Shown here: positions 21,674-35,203 of the stretch, piece by piece
Layout of the letters: every line of letters begins with the position of its first letter
Numbering within the stretch: the stretch's first letter is position 1
Assembly (NCBI RefSeq): GCF_010183535.1
Contig: NC_071333.1
Coordinates: 11,840,587-11,904,586, forward strand
Source of the DNA: Caenorhabditis remanei
Lineage: Eukaryota; Nematoda; Chromadorea; Rhabditida; Rhabditidae
Reading direction: 5' to 3'
Length of the DNA: 64,000 nucleotides
Notes under the pieces: model-generated
Seen by the model: only the letters and a program-made list of their open reading frames with translations
The model's database searches: none
Told to the model about the DNA's origin: nothing
Position numbers and translations under genes: made by a program

Positions 21674-24600
21674 GTCGGGGGTGGTACATCGCATTGAAGC
21701 GGAATGAAAAATGATTGTGCGAATGGAAAGCGAGTGGTGAAGAAAGTAATTCGTTCATTTGTGAGCAGCATTTTGAATGCAAAGCAGAGAAAATAAGCAA
21801 GTGAGTGGAACGGGGGGCTGTGGGAAGGCTGGGGAGTGAAACTCGTAAGTTATAAACGCAATTGAAATATGCAATGACCAGTGTCCAGACTTCGAACGTC
21901 CTTTCTTTCCCCTTTGCATGTCATTCTCTCTCCTTCAGCTTACTCTCCCTCCTATTTCTCTTTTCTACACTAGCAGCCATGAAACATTTGGACCGCGCGG
22001 GTGAAGAAGAAGATAGTGGAGAATGAGAGCAGACGAGCCACCCCGTCTCTTTCCCTCATCTAGCGCCATTATTCCGTTGGCTCTCCCCCATGTCTTTCTA
22101 TTGCCAAGTCTCTCATTCCGCTCGCCTCTTTCTACAACGTTTGAACATCGATTGCTAGCGGCGCCCAACACACCCTCGTCCCCTTTCAGTTGACACTCTC
22201 CAACAAAGCTTCAGATGCCTTATTTATATCGAAACAGTAATTGAGAAGAGCATAATGTGCTGCAGGAGGAAGAAACAACGAATGGAAGCAGCGCCTATGA
22301 AAAACGAAAATTGAAATATAATTGTGGAAAAGATATAAAGAACTTATTGTGGAAATAATCAGATTATGGAAAAACCAAAAAAGAAGTTGAAGATATGAAA
22401 GATTTCTATCAATAGACCACAATACATTTTTGAAAATAATTAAATCTAATGTCTGCGTTCCTGAGAAGAGGAATACCAAAAAAGAAGAAAGGAAGGATTT
22501 CGCTATCACCTGAGGGCTTATCTACTGCTATATCTTCAAATGAAAAACCAAAAAAAACCTTATCTAACCCCACAAAAGCGGCTGATGTGGTCACCACTAA
22601 GCCATAGGAAGCTAAACGACAGCACCAGAACTAATTTTGTTTTCTAATCTAGTTAGGGTTCAGTCGAAACGAAAATGTGCGTTTAGGTACATTGGGAGGT
22701 CACGAGATGTCTGGTCATAGTCTGAAAGCCGAAAAAAAAATCCAGAAGCGAAACATCGGAGATACAAGTTCCTGAAAGCAAACGGTAAGAAAAGGATCTG
22801 CCGAATGGCTTTTATACCGTTTCCTCCAAAATTTGAGGAATTTCGTAAAGTGGGTGGGCCGCAAGAATGTTCCAACATTTCTGTGGGCGGATGTGCCAAA
22901 TCTAAGATTGAGCATTGGATCGCGGGGAACGTGAGTCAGACTAAATCCTTTTAGCTGCTCCGGTCGCTTCCAAACCATACAGTATATAATATTTTGGGAG
23001 AGCACTGCCGAGCACTACTAGACAGGAAAAACGGAAAAATGCGAAATAACTATATCGAGCCGATTGGTGTTGGGTTGATGCAAACTCCGCCCATTTTCGA
23101 ATACAACTATCTGTGAGTCGCCGCCCATCGCTTACTCTTTGGTACTGTAGATGTCCTGTTATCGAAATAGTTTGAAAAAGAAAGAAGGTAGAGGCTAAAT
23201 AGGTGTCATTACCATTATTCTGAATGAGTTGGTTGATTATCATCAGTGTACATTGAAAATTATCTTTGATCTCAATTCAAATCTTACTGATTGTGAGATT
23301 CCAAAGAAAAGTTAAAATAACTTTTGACGACTTCTTGTTAGATGTTTGAGCTAGAAAAAGTGGGAAGTTTTGAGTAATCTGTTTTGTATTTAGACAGAAA
23401 ATGGGAAATAGCGAGTATCGGGAAAAATGATATCGGAGAAGACGATGTATCAAATAGCTGGGTATGTTTGTTGTTCGAAATTTGAACAACTAGCGAGAAA
23501 ACAGGTCAACAGCACAAATGTGTTTTTGTCTCATTCATCACCACTTGGATCAAGACGACGGTCGGTGGCTCGGAGTAATCTTTGCACATCTGGCGATACT
23601 GTCCGTCTAGACAGTGTTGTAAACTTTCTTATTTGAAAGTCGGCTGTCTAGCCAACAATAACCTTGCTTTATGTTTTGAATGGTACTCGATTGTTTCTGA
23701 AGGCTGAATGATTATAATGAAAGGTCATAAGAGATGTTTTGCAAACATGAAGACTATTTCAAAATTTTTGAAAGTTGGACTCGAGAGTATAAATCCAAAA
23801 TACAACTATGTTTTTTCAAACAACTTAAAATGTTAATAGAAGATAAAAATGAGGTTTGGCTTTCCAGGTTTAATTTTCTTCTGTCGGCAGAGATGAGCGC
23901 ATAATCTGTGTGTCGGGTTCAAAGCTAATTCAACTTTGTTCATAGAGTTGTGTGATTCTTGTTTTTTTCCCATAATTCAGATTAGTTTTAGACCAATTTC
24001 TGATTATTCGATTTACCGTCTTGAAATCCCAACATTTCAGAGCGCTTTTATCAGGATTTCAAGAAGTGCTTCTTTCTTTCATTCGAATCTTCCCACAGGG
24101 AAGTCAAACATTTAAGAAATGTTGAACGTATTACTACTTTACTATTACGAACATTTTTTAATCCTTTTTTGCAACTACAGTACATGACCTTTGAGTAGAT
24201 AATCTGAAATTCTCTCACCATTATTACAGTGCACAATTCTGGGGGAAATGTATGTATCTGCAAATAGGATCACCATCAAATGAAAAACAGAAACCGCTAT
24301 ATGCATAAAGAACATGACTCACATTTTGTCCTTCTTGAGGAAAATCCAAACAGTTTATAGACTAGTTGCTCAAGGAAGTCATTATACTCTGGTACCCTTA
24401 TTCTTCAAATAACTGATAGTTGATTGAACAATGCAAACTATTGGCTTTTGCTAAGAATTGCGAGAAACAAAGCCCGCTCACTGCCATTCTTATTTGTTTT
24501 TACCAGGTTTCAAAATCTAGACCACGTAGATGAAACGCGAATTCCCTTAAAGACACACTTTTCCAGTATTTCTAACAAATATACCAAACACCTGTTTCTC

Positions 24601-25802
24601 GAATATTTGTCACGGTGCTCCAATTATCTATCAGAACATTGTAGAGGAGGGTCCCGAGTTGAAAGGGAGCAGACGATGTCTCACGAAATTAGTGGTTTCC
24701 TGTTCTGTCAGAATAAATAAGGTTCTGCGAAAATCCTTCTCACAATCCATATTCGACCAAAGTTGAATGTTTTGGATTTTGATTTTTTGAACTAATACTT
24801 CTTTTCTGTTGGCATAGGATGTATCCGTTTTTTACAGTAATCTGTACATTGAATCTGAGTTCAAAAATCCAATTGGAGGGAGTATGAGTACAAAAAAGCC
24901 CATATATGATAATGATGTGGTTTAATATAATAGTGATTCCTTTGTATTCCGATGGCTTTGTGTACCCTTCCCATAACCTTTTGATTTAATGGAAATGCCA
25001 ATGGCACTTTTATACTTTACCGACGGTGGTTTATGAGAAATACAGTATGACTGTAGTTCAAACACATTTCTAAAAGATATATTCCGAAAAACTAAATATC
25101 TAATGAAATCCATATCTTAAAAAACAAATTTCAAAAGTTTGCGGGGGCAGGGTATCATGAAAAATTACTGAACTGAAAATTAATAAGTTCTTGATTTTGA
25201 ACAACAACATCGTTATGTAACTACGTAATAATCAGTAAAAGATGTCACGATTCGTGAATTCAGAAAAAAAGTTCATTCAACCATAATCATTATATCTGAA
25301 AATAACCAGAAACCATCTTGAACATCACATTCTTGAAATTTTATTTTGAAAACGTCAAAATTTTTATTTTCATTATTGTAATCAACGGCGTCAAACTTAA
25401 CTGAAATTTGTTCCTGTAAAAGCTTTGTATATAGCCGTTCTCCAAAAAAATATTGCATCATCAACCTTGAAACATTTTTTTTTCATTTTGCTTCCTGAAG
25501 AAACTTGTGCAATAAGAAAGTGTGAAAGAAGTTGCAATTATGCGACATTCGATGTCTGATCTCCAAAATGTTCCCAAAACGTCCAGCTCTCCAACTCCGG
25601 AGGCCTCCAATTTATTTGATCCTCTTCTTCGTCACACATTCATGGTCGCAAGAAAAAAGGCAACTTTTCTTTGCTCCATCTCGATTCAGTGTGTGAATCA
25701 GAATAAAATTGTGATGCGCAAAGAGGAAAAAGAAGAAGGAGACGGGAGTCGATGTTTGAAAAAATAGGATAAAAGCAGCGTCTTTTGAACTGACTGGAAA
25801 AA

Positions 25803-25844
25803 ATGAAATCTTCGAGAGAGATCCCATTAGAGATAGAACACAAT
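25803..25844 (+). CDS. Candidate distal first exon of the downstream receptor gene
   Basis: ATG sits in a strong nematode context (GGAAAAAATGAAA). Fourteen codons follow (MKSSREIPLEIEHN), ending exactly at a GTATGT donor in phase 0. That phase matches the receptor exon that starts at 36174, so splicing over about 10.3 kb would give a receptor with a different N terminus. A second open segment just upstream (from 25540, MRHSMSDLQNVPKTSSSPTP) looks more protein-like but has only a weak donor. Nothing but phase and context supports the assignment. Confidence 0.22.
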
Positions 25845-28800
25845 GTATGTAGACTTGACACGTTTTTTTTCACAAAACTTTTTGTCCTCTACGCTAAACC
25901 AGAATTCGACAGAGTTTCGTTTTTTTGTCATTTTTCATTCATTGAAAAATCTTTAGAAGTTGTTTTTCTAGCTTTTTCTTCTAGTTTCTCCATGTTTCAC
26001 TGACGAAGACTTGACGCTCTTAAAAGGCTTCTGATCCATTTCCTTCGTATTTCAGATTAATCTATTTTTGAGAATTGTTCTGTTTTTTTGGGGCGGAAAA
26101 CGTCTTTAGAAGTGCACTTCCTAATAAGGATTAGGTGCTTGCTCAATTTTTGTGGGCGGTTTTTTATAATATTATAAAGAGTCATAAAGAATAAATATCA
26201 GACAAATTTGAACAATTTCTATTTGCATTTTTATACTGTACTCTAGTTATTTTTGTGCAAAATTTCAAAAATCATTTGCAGAAGTTGTGTCTGATGTAGT
26301 AATTTTTCTTACCACAAGCTTAATATTCCGGATTAGACTTGAACAAATATTCACGAATAGAAAAAGTGTTGGTTCTTCGAAAAGTATCTTATCAAGCCTG
26401 CATGCACTGTAAATAATACTTATATATTAGTTTCTTTGTATTGGATTTGATAACAGGAAATCATTCTTTTGTTTTCAATCTAGGTGATATGCTGTACCTA
26501 AAATTGGTATTGCGAAAACAAGTGTTATCTTAGTTTCCCATTATAAATACAAAAAAAAACTGAAAAAGTTCTCTGCGTGTGTAGTTTGTAACATGATCAT
26601 TATTTTAATTAATTCATTGACGTCCGATAGCAAAAATTATTGGTCCAAGACACATTATTTCTGTTGGTCATCCCCACCTTCCTCCCTACATATTCATTTT
26701 CTTCGCACTTCTCCGTTTTTTACAAAACTTCTTTCCAATTTAAACATCTTCGACCTACTTGAAAGCATTCCGAGGTGCTCTTTTCTCTCCTTTTTCACAA
26801 GAGCATAGGGCACTAGATACAAGAAAAACTCTCGGACACATATAAACTCGTCCTCACGAAGAGAGGGCCGTGCCCTCCGTTATCGTCTGCAATTTCTTCG
26901 CTCCCGGGATGTAGAGAGATGCTCCACTCGCACTTTTTGAGAGCTTCTAACTCTCTCTCTCGCTTTCAAAATCTTTGTTCTTGTGTTTGAATGTAATTGG
27001 AAAGATGAAACAATTTTAGACGAGGAAGCTCTTATTTGGAATGTTGTCTCAGAGAATCGGCACTGTCTCAGATTTCCATTTATGTCTATTCCAACGCCAC
27101 ATTCTCTTTGCAAGGGGATAGATCAAATGTTCTTATTCTTGACGGTGGAAAATAAAAGTCGAAACCTCTTTTCCTTTTATCTGCTATCTACTCGTAAACC
27201 TTGAAGTAGTGAATCCCCATTCAAATTTTATGAGACTCAGAAAGAGCAAGAAGATTGAGCACGGTGATAAGATTCACCTCTAAAATTCTCTTGGGACCTC
27301 TTCTCTTTCTTTATTTGTTCTTCTACCTTTTCCTACTATCCTTTCGATTCGTCGTGTCAAGCTTTTGGTTTTTGATTCACGTTTTCTTCCTCTTTGCAAA
27401 AAAAAACTTCCAATTAATTGGAAACGAATACAAAATGAAGGCGTTAGTTGGGACATGTACTCTGACACTCTTCATTTCTCCCGAAACCACATACTCTTAG
27501 ATGAAACATAGAGCCAAGACGCTGAATCCATTGAGCTCACATTCTGAAAGAAGAAAAAAGAAATATCTGGCAACATGCGTGTCTTCGCAACACATTGTAC
27601 CACACGAATATTGCCTTTTTCAGTGCGTGTTTCATATGTTTATGTATGTATACAATGTCATTATGAAATGCTTCCAAGAAGATGTCTTCCAGTGTTAATT
27701 AAACATAATGCGACCAAAAAATCGTCTCGGAGATTGAACTCAACATTTTTTATTATTTTCCCCACCAATATTTGTAACTTCAGCATCTTAATTTATCCCT
27801 GTGAATATAATCATACATATATACAGAAGACCAGATCAAGCCGCTCACGAGGCGATAGATCTTGTAAGCAGGAAAAATAAAAAGAAAGCAAGATAGTATC
27901 TAATAGTATTCAATATTGTCTGTAAGACAGAGAAATGCTGAACTGCTTGAATTAGCAGAAATGCATCCGGGAAGTGCATTATCCTACTGCTTGTCTGGTT
28001 TTTTACTGATTCGCAATTTTTCGCTTTTTAGATATGAGTCAGCAAAACGAAAGTGTACCCAGAAACCTTAAATATACAATAAAAATTAAAATTAAAACTT
28101 GTGTAATGATCAAAGCAAGTTTGAACCAGGAAAACATCAACCACTTTGAATATATAATCTTTTTCATGATTTACCATTTCTCTGTAAAATAAAACGTTCA
28201 ACATAGTTACTTGTCTAAGGTGCTATTATGTAACTGAGGAACTACAATTTTGAAACTGAAGTTTCCGTTCTGTAATTTTCGATACTGCCTAGATATAAAT
28301 CAGACCTTCATGTTTCGAAATTACTGCACAAATTAAAAAAAAATAATGAATTACATAACGTTTGTAAACGTAGAAAAACCAGTTGACATAAACTAATAAC
28401 ACTAGTAAAATTAGTGAAATGATTCATCATTTTAAAACCCTAGTAGTATTTTCATGTGAGTAATTTCAAAACTCGAATTGTCTACCATAGACCAAAGTTT
28501 AGAAATTCATGGACCCTTATTCGCGGAAGTTTTTCTTTCTCTTTTCCATTTCTCGGTTATAACAAACAATCCATTTCTCATGAACTCCTATCCCCTTACC
28601 ATTTTCTTATTAATGTTTTATCCCGACAGGAGGTTACACGAGACTCTCTGCCAAACCAAAAGTATCAAGTGGCCTTTCGAATCCAATTTGATTTCGGCAC
28701 TTTTTTGTGCTCCATGTTTCCCTTTTTGCTACGTACAACCTTCTTTTAGAATAGAGAAATTTTGTCTTTTGTGCTACATTGTGCTTTTTTTCCGAGACTT

Positions 28801-31800
28801 TTGGAGTTATAAGAAAACGAAAAAAGCTCATTCATAATCTTCCGAATACAAAGAATGGATTTAATTAGATTATAGTTTCTGATACCCATCCATTCAATTT
28901 TCCTCTAGCTTCAAGACAATATTTTATATGGATTGAGAAGATTGTTCATAATCCATAAAATTATTCATAAATTGAGAGTGCAGTTTCCTGGCCGTGAATG
29001 AGTTTTACTCCCTACTTTATATGCGTGGTTTCAGTCAGCTTTCAGTCAAATACCACTCACAATCATATATTAGTTTACTCAGTTTTTCTTCTTCCATCTA
29101 GGTTGAGTCTAAGAAAAATAGTTTTACTATCTCGTGCGTGGTGAGCTATGGCTCTGGTGTTTCATAATGGACTCATTTATTTGTTGTTGGTTATTTGAAG
29201 AACAAAATCTTCATCAAATCTCTTCAACCCTATCTATTTTTTCTTCGTGAAGCAACGATCTATGAGACGCTATCTATTGAAAAATATCCGGTCTTCGTTA
29301 TTCATTCCACTTTTTAAAAATTGAGTTTTTACTTTGGTTGAGATGCTTGCACTACTTTTTTTGACCTCTGACTTTTTTCCGTGAGAATTTGTGCGAGATG
29401 ATGGCCAACAAAGTGTTTCCATGTCTGTGAGAACTGAAGAGCTTTGAGGTTCTTAGAGCTATTTTGAACCTACGTAGCCTGTTTTATGGAAACATTTTGT
29501 ACTCTTGGGCAATTGATTGGTTATTATATTATAATTGCTGAAATTGGAATTGAACAGACGAGCATTCGTTCATATACCACATTCTTTTATTAACTACTGG
29601 CTCAGATACTGCTCTTGACACAAAAACTATTTTCCAATAAAGTGTCCAAAAATAGCCAGAATTCCTAAACTGCCATATAAAATTGAAACGTTTTATGACA
29701 TTTCGCCAGCAGGGGGAATTAAACTTTGTTAAGCCATTCTGAACACTCTCCGAGACGAGTTAATTACAGAACGAAAGAGTCTGTTGGTTGGTAGAGAGAA
29801 AAAAATAGGGATGCCCCATTTATTGCTTCCCTCTTCTCTGTCTTGTAACAAAACGAATTCTAGGCATTCGATTAAACCTGGTTGAGGCAGTCTCCCTGTC
29901 TTTTGTCTTTCGTTTGCCTCCTCCTATTCTAACGTGTACGTCACGGAACTGGAAGCGTGATTTATACGGAAAAATAAGGACCTGGAAGAGAAGAGAACGG
30001 ATAAATTTTGTTATATGAATTGGAGCTATACTATAGACTCCAATATTTTTGTATTTATTTTCCTCGATACAATAGTTTTCACCCTCATTTTTTGTAACGT
30101 TGTTCTTGATTTTCAAACTCTAAACTCTCATGGCCAAAAAAATATAAACTTTAGGAATAAGCCAGTTGTTCCAAAAAATATACTTTCTGTACTTTTGCTG
30201 CCCCAACATTCTTCATCCATGTCTCTGTCTAAGAAAGTATTTCGAATAGATTTTTCTAGGTTTGCTGGAAATGTTCTAAGAAATGAAAATTACCTGTAAT
30301 TGACGTATATCTTTCCAACTTTATCGCGCATTCAAAACTTGATAACAAAGAAAAACCATAAAAATTTAGTGAGCTGACTCAACCTTGTCTACTGCTCTAT
30401 ATGATAAGTATAATTGAAAGAAATGAATGGTGTTCACATATTTCTCAGACATTATCCGAACATATTATCAAAAAACAGATTAACTTATTTTTTCCTGCAG
30501 AAAAAAGAATCAGGAAGAGTCAAACTGAGCTAACTCCATCTTCGTGTGGATATATTTGCAATATCAGTTGGGGTCCTCAGTTTGGTTTGCTTTCTTCCTC
30601 TTTTTTCCTGCTCCTCTTGAAATTAAACTCTAAGACTTCTTTTTCTTCTTCATCTCCTTCTGCTTCCAAATCTGCCTCCCACTACATATCCCTTCCGAAA
30701 CTCGATGAAATTTCTCTTTTTCAGCTCACTCGTTCTTTTCTCAATTTTCCTTGTTCGCCTCGAAAATTTGCTCTTCTCTCCTGGACTGACGGCTTCCGCT
30801 TCCTCATATGCGTCATTTGTGGAGAAATTGTGATGCCGCATCCCTTCTCTTCATTTCTCCGCTAGCTTCATTAGACTTATACCACCTATCAATTTTTTTT
30901 TTGAAAACGTCTAAGCTGTTGCATTTTTAGAGTCAAATCTAAGATCAACGGATGTTTCTGTTTCATTTTCTGATTTTCTTAGATTCGCTTGCATCTAAAC
31001 GTATCAAACCGAAAATAGACAGAGGCGGCGTCAAAAAGAGGAAAGAAAAAGGACGAAAACGTTAGTAGGACGCCAAATTATTTGCGTTTCAAGAAAAGAA
31101 CCCATCACCATATCCTTTTGGCCGTCACTGACCCACGATGCTTTGCCGAAAACTTGTTGCAATTTGTGTAGCTCACAACGTTTCTTGGCTCACCAAATTA
31201 GCCCCTTCTCTGTTTCGGTTGTCCAAGTTTTTTGAGAGAGAAAACTAACACTTAGGCAAACAGGAAGAATGAGTTAAATTTGCCTGGTAACTGATGCTTG
31301 ATACTTTTGAGAGGGGTCAATTTTATGAAATGTCCAATTTTCACATGGACCGTTTCTCAGGATGGTATCGGATTACAAACCATTCTGACTCATTTCGTAA
31401 CATCATCAACCATAGCCATTTTTTCCCAAGAAAGATGTCCAAGTAGATGAATTGTCTGTTTTTGAAATTTTGTTTCTAAAGTACGCCTATTTAAAAAAAA
31501 AATCGAAACTATCTAAACGATTCAGAAAAAATTTATGCTACAAATGACAGCAGATACTAAATTTTTTGGTTGAAATTATGTTTAGCTGTGACAGAACAAC
31601 GTTCGATAATAGCATTCAATCCTGAAAAATTGAAATAATAATCATATTTTCATTTTTATTTGAAAAAACCGTACATTTCTGAACAAATTATGAAGAGCAA
31701 TCTCAAACAGAGTGATTATCAAAATTGAAAAATAAAGGAAAAATTTGCTTCTTTTCAACCCATTATTAAAATAACATCATTTTCTTGTTATTGTTATTGA

Positions 31801-34800
31801 ACTACGTTGAAAAAGGGGGCAGTTTTCTCGCCGTCCCCTCTTTGCGTTCGGGATTAGGTTACTGACACAGATAAACGTCGAGGAGGCTCATCCTTGTTCA
31901 ACTATTTTTCTGGTTTGTTGCTCAGCTTTGCTTTTTTCAGAAAGCACAGCTCTTTTTTCTCATCTGGTCAAGAAATCCGCTTGTCCGATGAAGACGACGA
32001 CGTCCTTCGTCAGGATTAGTAACAAAAATAATTTGATCATCTTTCAATGCGACTGCACGTACTTCTGCAGGGGGGAAAATGTATACCTATTTCCTTCAGA
32101 AGATTATTCTAACTTTTCAGTTTTCTCACATCCTCTTGGGTAACGTCAAACGTTCTGCATAATCTTGGTCGTTGCTTATTATGCAGTCGAGTCACATCTC
32201 TACTTTTATTCAAATCCACGAGTAGAGTCTAGATGATACCGTCATTCTAACATCCTAAGTTTAGTGATGGAACGACACAGCGGAATCCTCTTTTCTCTTT
32301 TTTTCTTGTTCTTTTTCTATTTTTGCTCACTTTTTTATTTTTGCCCACCTCACAATGAACAGGAAAACGAAAAGAAAGAAGATATTTGCATCGTTCCTCT
32401 TTCTATAAGGAAAAAAGAAAAGATGATGAGTGACGAATGACATTAAAAGTAATCTGTGTTAAATGACTAGGAAGTGTTACATACGAAGATGCTCGTTTTC
32501 TCTTTTTCTTCTTCTTCTTCTATTTTTTCACTATACCAATACAAAAAAAAACTGTTGACGAATGGAGTTTGATACGTGGGCGTCATCGCCTGTTACTGAT
32601 ATGTTTTCTAGTTGAAAAACAAAGGATCCGCATGGTTGGAGAACTCTAGAAATTTTTCACCATGACTTCGGTTACTCATTTCACTAATTTTTACACTTCA
32701 GAAGATTTCAGAGTTTGTGACTTTCAGTTTTTCGTTAGTTTCAGATTTATTTTTAGTTTTATTCGAAGTTCTTCGTTTTTTCTCCGGCTTATACATTTTT
32801 CTTATCTGTCTGGGTCCGATGCGACATTTAGAGATACGACAAGATCATCAATTTAACTATGTACATTAATGCATTAGCAAACTTTTCCGGTGATGCTGCA
32901 CTCAATAAGATTAAATTTTGTCATTTCACTTTCCCCGGGCTCTACTTTTCCCTTCGACTTTTCTTTTCCACAATGCTCTGATCTTTTGTTAAATTTCTCT
33001 AAGAAGTTTGCAAGAAAAGCGAGCAAAAAATTCTAAATTTTCCAATATAGAAAAATAAGAAATTGCACATAAGTTCGAAAGATGTTCAAGAGAAACCGAA
33101 TAGTGAAAGAAGGTTTGCTCCTCCACTTCATCAAAACTCGTTCTTTTCATCATCACAGATTTCTTCTCATCTTTCTTATTTTCTATCCATTTTTTCTCTT
33201 CTTCTTCACAATCTCACATCTTCCGAATTTCCGCACATCCAGTGAGAGATCTTCTCGTTCTTTTTTGATGTACTTGTTCTTAGAAAATGACTGTAAGAAG
33301 AGACGAAATTTTGGAGAACCAACATTTCTGGTCACGCACTTTGGTATCACGGAATTTCGTTGTTTTTTTGGTTTTAGAAAAATTTAATCAGTTCTTAGAG
33401 AAATGTTTGATTGAGTTTTGATTAGTTTCTAGTTACACCGTTATTTTTTATTGTTTCTGGTGAGATATGTAAGAGATATCGCTGTTTCATAAGAGAGCTC
33501 CAACATTCTTTTCGTTCCACCTCTGTGACTCGTGTAGATCAAAAGAAACCAAAAACTGATTGTGTAATTTTGATAAAAAAGAAGTGAGGAGAAGACCTTT
33601 GTTCTTTCTCTCAAAAACCGTGACTCCTCTTCATGCTATTCTTTCAACCGAGATTGTTCTATTGATTTCCATTTAATCCCTCACAAAGGTCTCTTTTTCA
33701 TTTCCTCTTCTCTGTTCCTCACATATGTTTTTTAAAGATTTTCTTCTCATTTTTTTTTCATTTTTCAGAATTATCACCATAACCGCAACTTCAAATAGCA
33801 GCAATATTTTGAGAAATCTACACGGTGACAATTTTCTGATGGTAAGTGGAATCATTAGACTCCGATTTTTATTTGCCGCCCTCCTAGTTTTCTGTTCTGT
33901 TCTGAAAGAAGAAAAACTGAAAACAAGTAATTAAATGCTCCCTTGAATCACAACAAGTACTTACCAAATAACACTAGCAGAAATCGTTTTTTTACAGCGA
34001 CGAAATTTTTTTTCTTGAACAATTTTAGAATTTTTTTTAAATTTAATGATTTAAAAATCAGTAATAATGGAAGAATTTTAAAAAATCGTTATCTGAAGTT
34101 GTGTCAGTTGTTTCTTACTTTAGAGATTCATTACGTTCTCTTAAACCTTTGCACTTTGTTTTCCGACTCACTTGCAGACCGCTAGTTTTGAAATCTGAAG
34201 AGCCTCTTCTAAAACGCTCATCAGTGTGCAAGAAGTTATTTCCAAACCAAAACTACTTTACTTCTTTCAACTTACTCCTCCGTCTTTTCTTAGGAAATGT
34301 GGTTTAGAGCAGGTGAAACCGGAAAAATACGCTAATTGAGCCTGACCTTGTCCACTTTTGTTCCGGCTTCCAGCTATGTTTTCATTCTAAACAAAAACGC
34401 ATACACTTTTGAATAAAAGTAGACAGAAAGAAAAGACCTGAAAGTGGTTGGCGTGTTCCAGACAACGGTGTGCCTATCCATTCTTCTTTTTAAGTCAGTC
34501 TACCGGATGTGTTTTTGTCAGTCGGTTGGTTGATAGTCGTCGTCTGAATCAACACAGCGTCTCATCTCACATGATCCACTTTTTTTCATCTGTCTCTTCT
34601 CGTCTTGCACTTTTTTCTCAATTTGCCCCACAACCGAAACAACTCTTCTCTTGCTCACCAAATAATCCGGGGAGAGCCTCTTCTGGTTGCGCCAAAAATG
34701 CGTGTTTCCCTTTTTTTCTCTCGCTTCATAAACACCATTCGGAACCGTTTCCTCTTCATGACACCCCTACTCACACTTTTAATACGAGGTTGAATGAACA

Positions 34801-35203
34801 CATGGGGAATGGAAAAATACGGGGGGATACAAAAATCTAGAATGCCAAAAACAATTGAAAAAAGTTTTTGAATAGAGAAAAAAAAGGCAATTTTTTGTGA
34901 CAGCCAAAAGAGTGGGACGCAGTTTATTTTGGAGTTTGCGTACATATATAAAATGTGTGATTGCAAGCGTAAAATATATTATAATGGGTTGAGCTGTGCT
35001 CTCTTTGCCTCTGAAAGCACATGGGCTCCGCCCACTTAGTCGCAGCTCTTCGTGTAAGGCTTACGAGAGCGAGAATCACTCGGGACGGCAGAGTTGTCAG
35101 ATTCCTCTTCTCTTTAGTGCTTTCTTAATCTCTGTTATTTGTAATTCTGATTGCAACTTTATGAGAAACTGATACTAATGACTACTTCCTGACATCTTGC
35201 CAC

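Larger units (their letters stand above)
19225..35203. other. 16 kb gene-poor interval upstream of the MCT-like and receptor genes
   Basis: I could not support a complete gene on either strand. Many open frames of 60-154 codons are low-complexity. Local points of interest are a (TTA)n microsatellite at 21651-21673, a promoter-like GC-richer stretch at 21900-22190, a two-part hairpin at 23607-23651, a CTCCGCCC box at 23085-23092, candidate first exons at 25540-25640 and 25803-25844, a 16-base AT palindrome at 26163-26178, a promoter-like stretch at 26840-26990 with an ATATAAA, and a second CTCCGCCC box at 35026-35033. Divergent flanking genes and the size suggest regulatory DNA, with possible distal exons of the receptor gene. 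Confidence 0.5.

Noticed and set aside
30401..30865. 154-codon plus-strand open frame
   Set aside because: Ser/Phe-rich low complexity from a pyrimidine-rich stretch, with no domain, no good donor or acceptor and no neighbours to join.
34448..34840. 130-codon plus-strand open frame before the receptor
   Set aside because: Composition follows local TC-rich sequence, and no donor in phase joins it to receptor exons; more likely promoter DNA.
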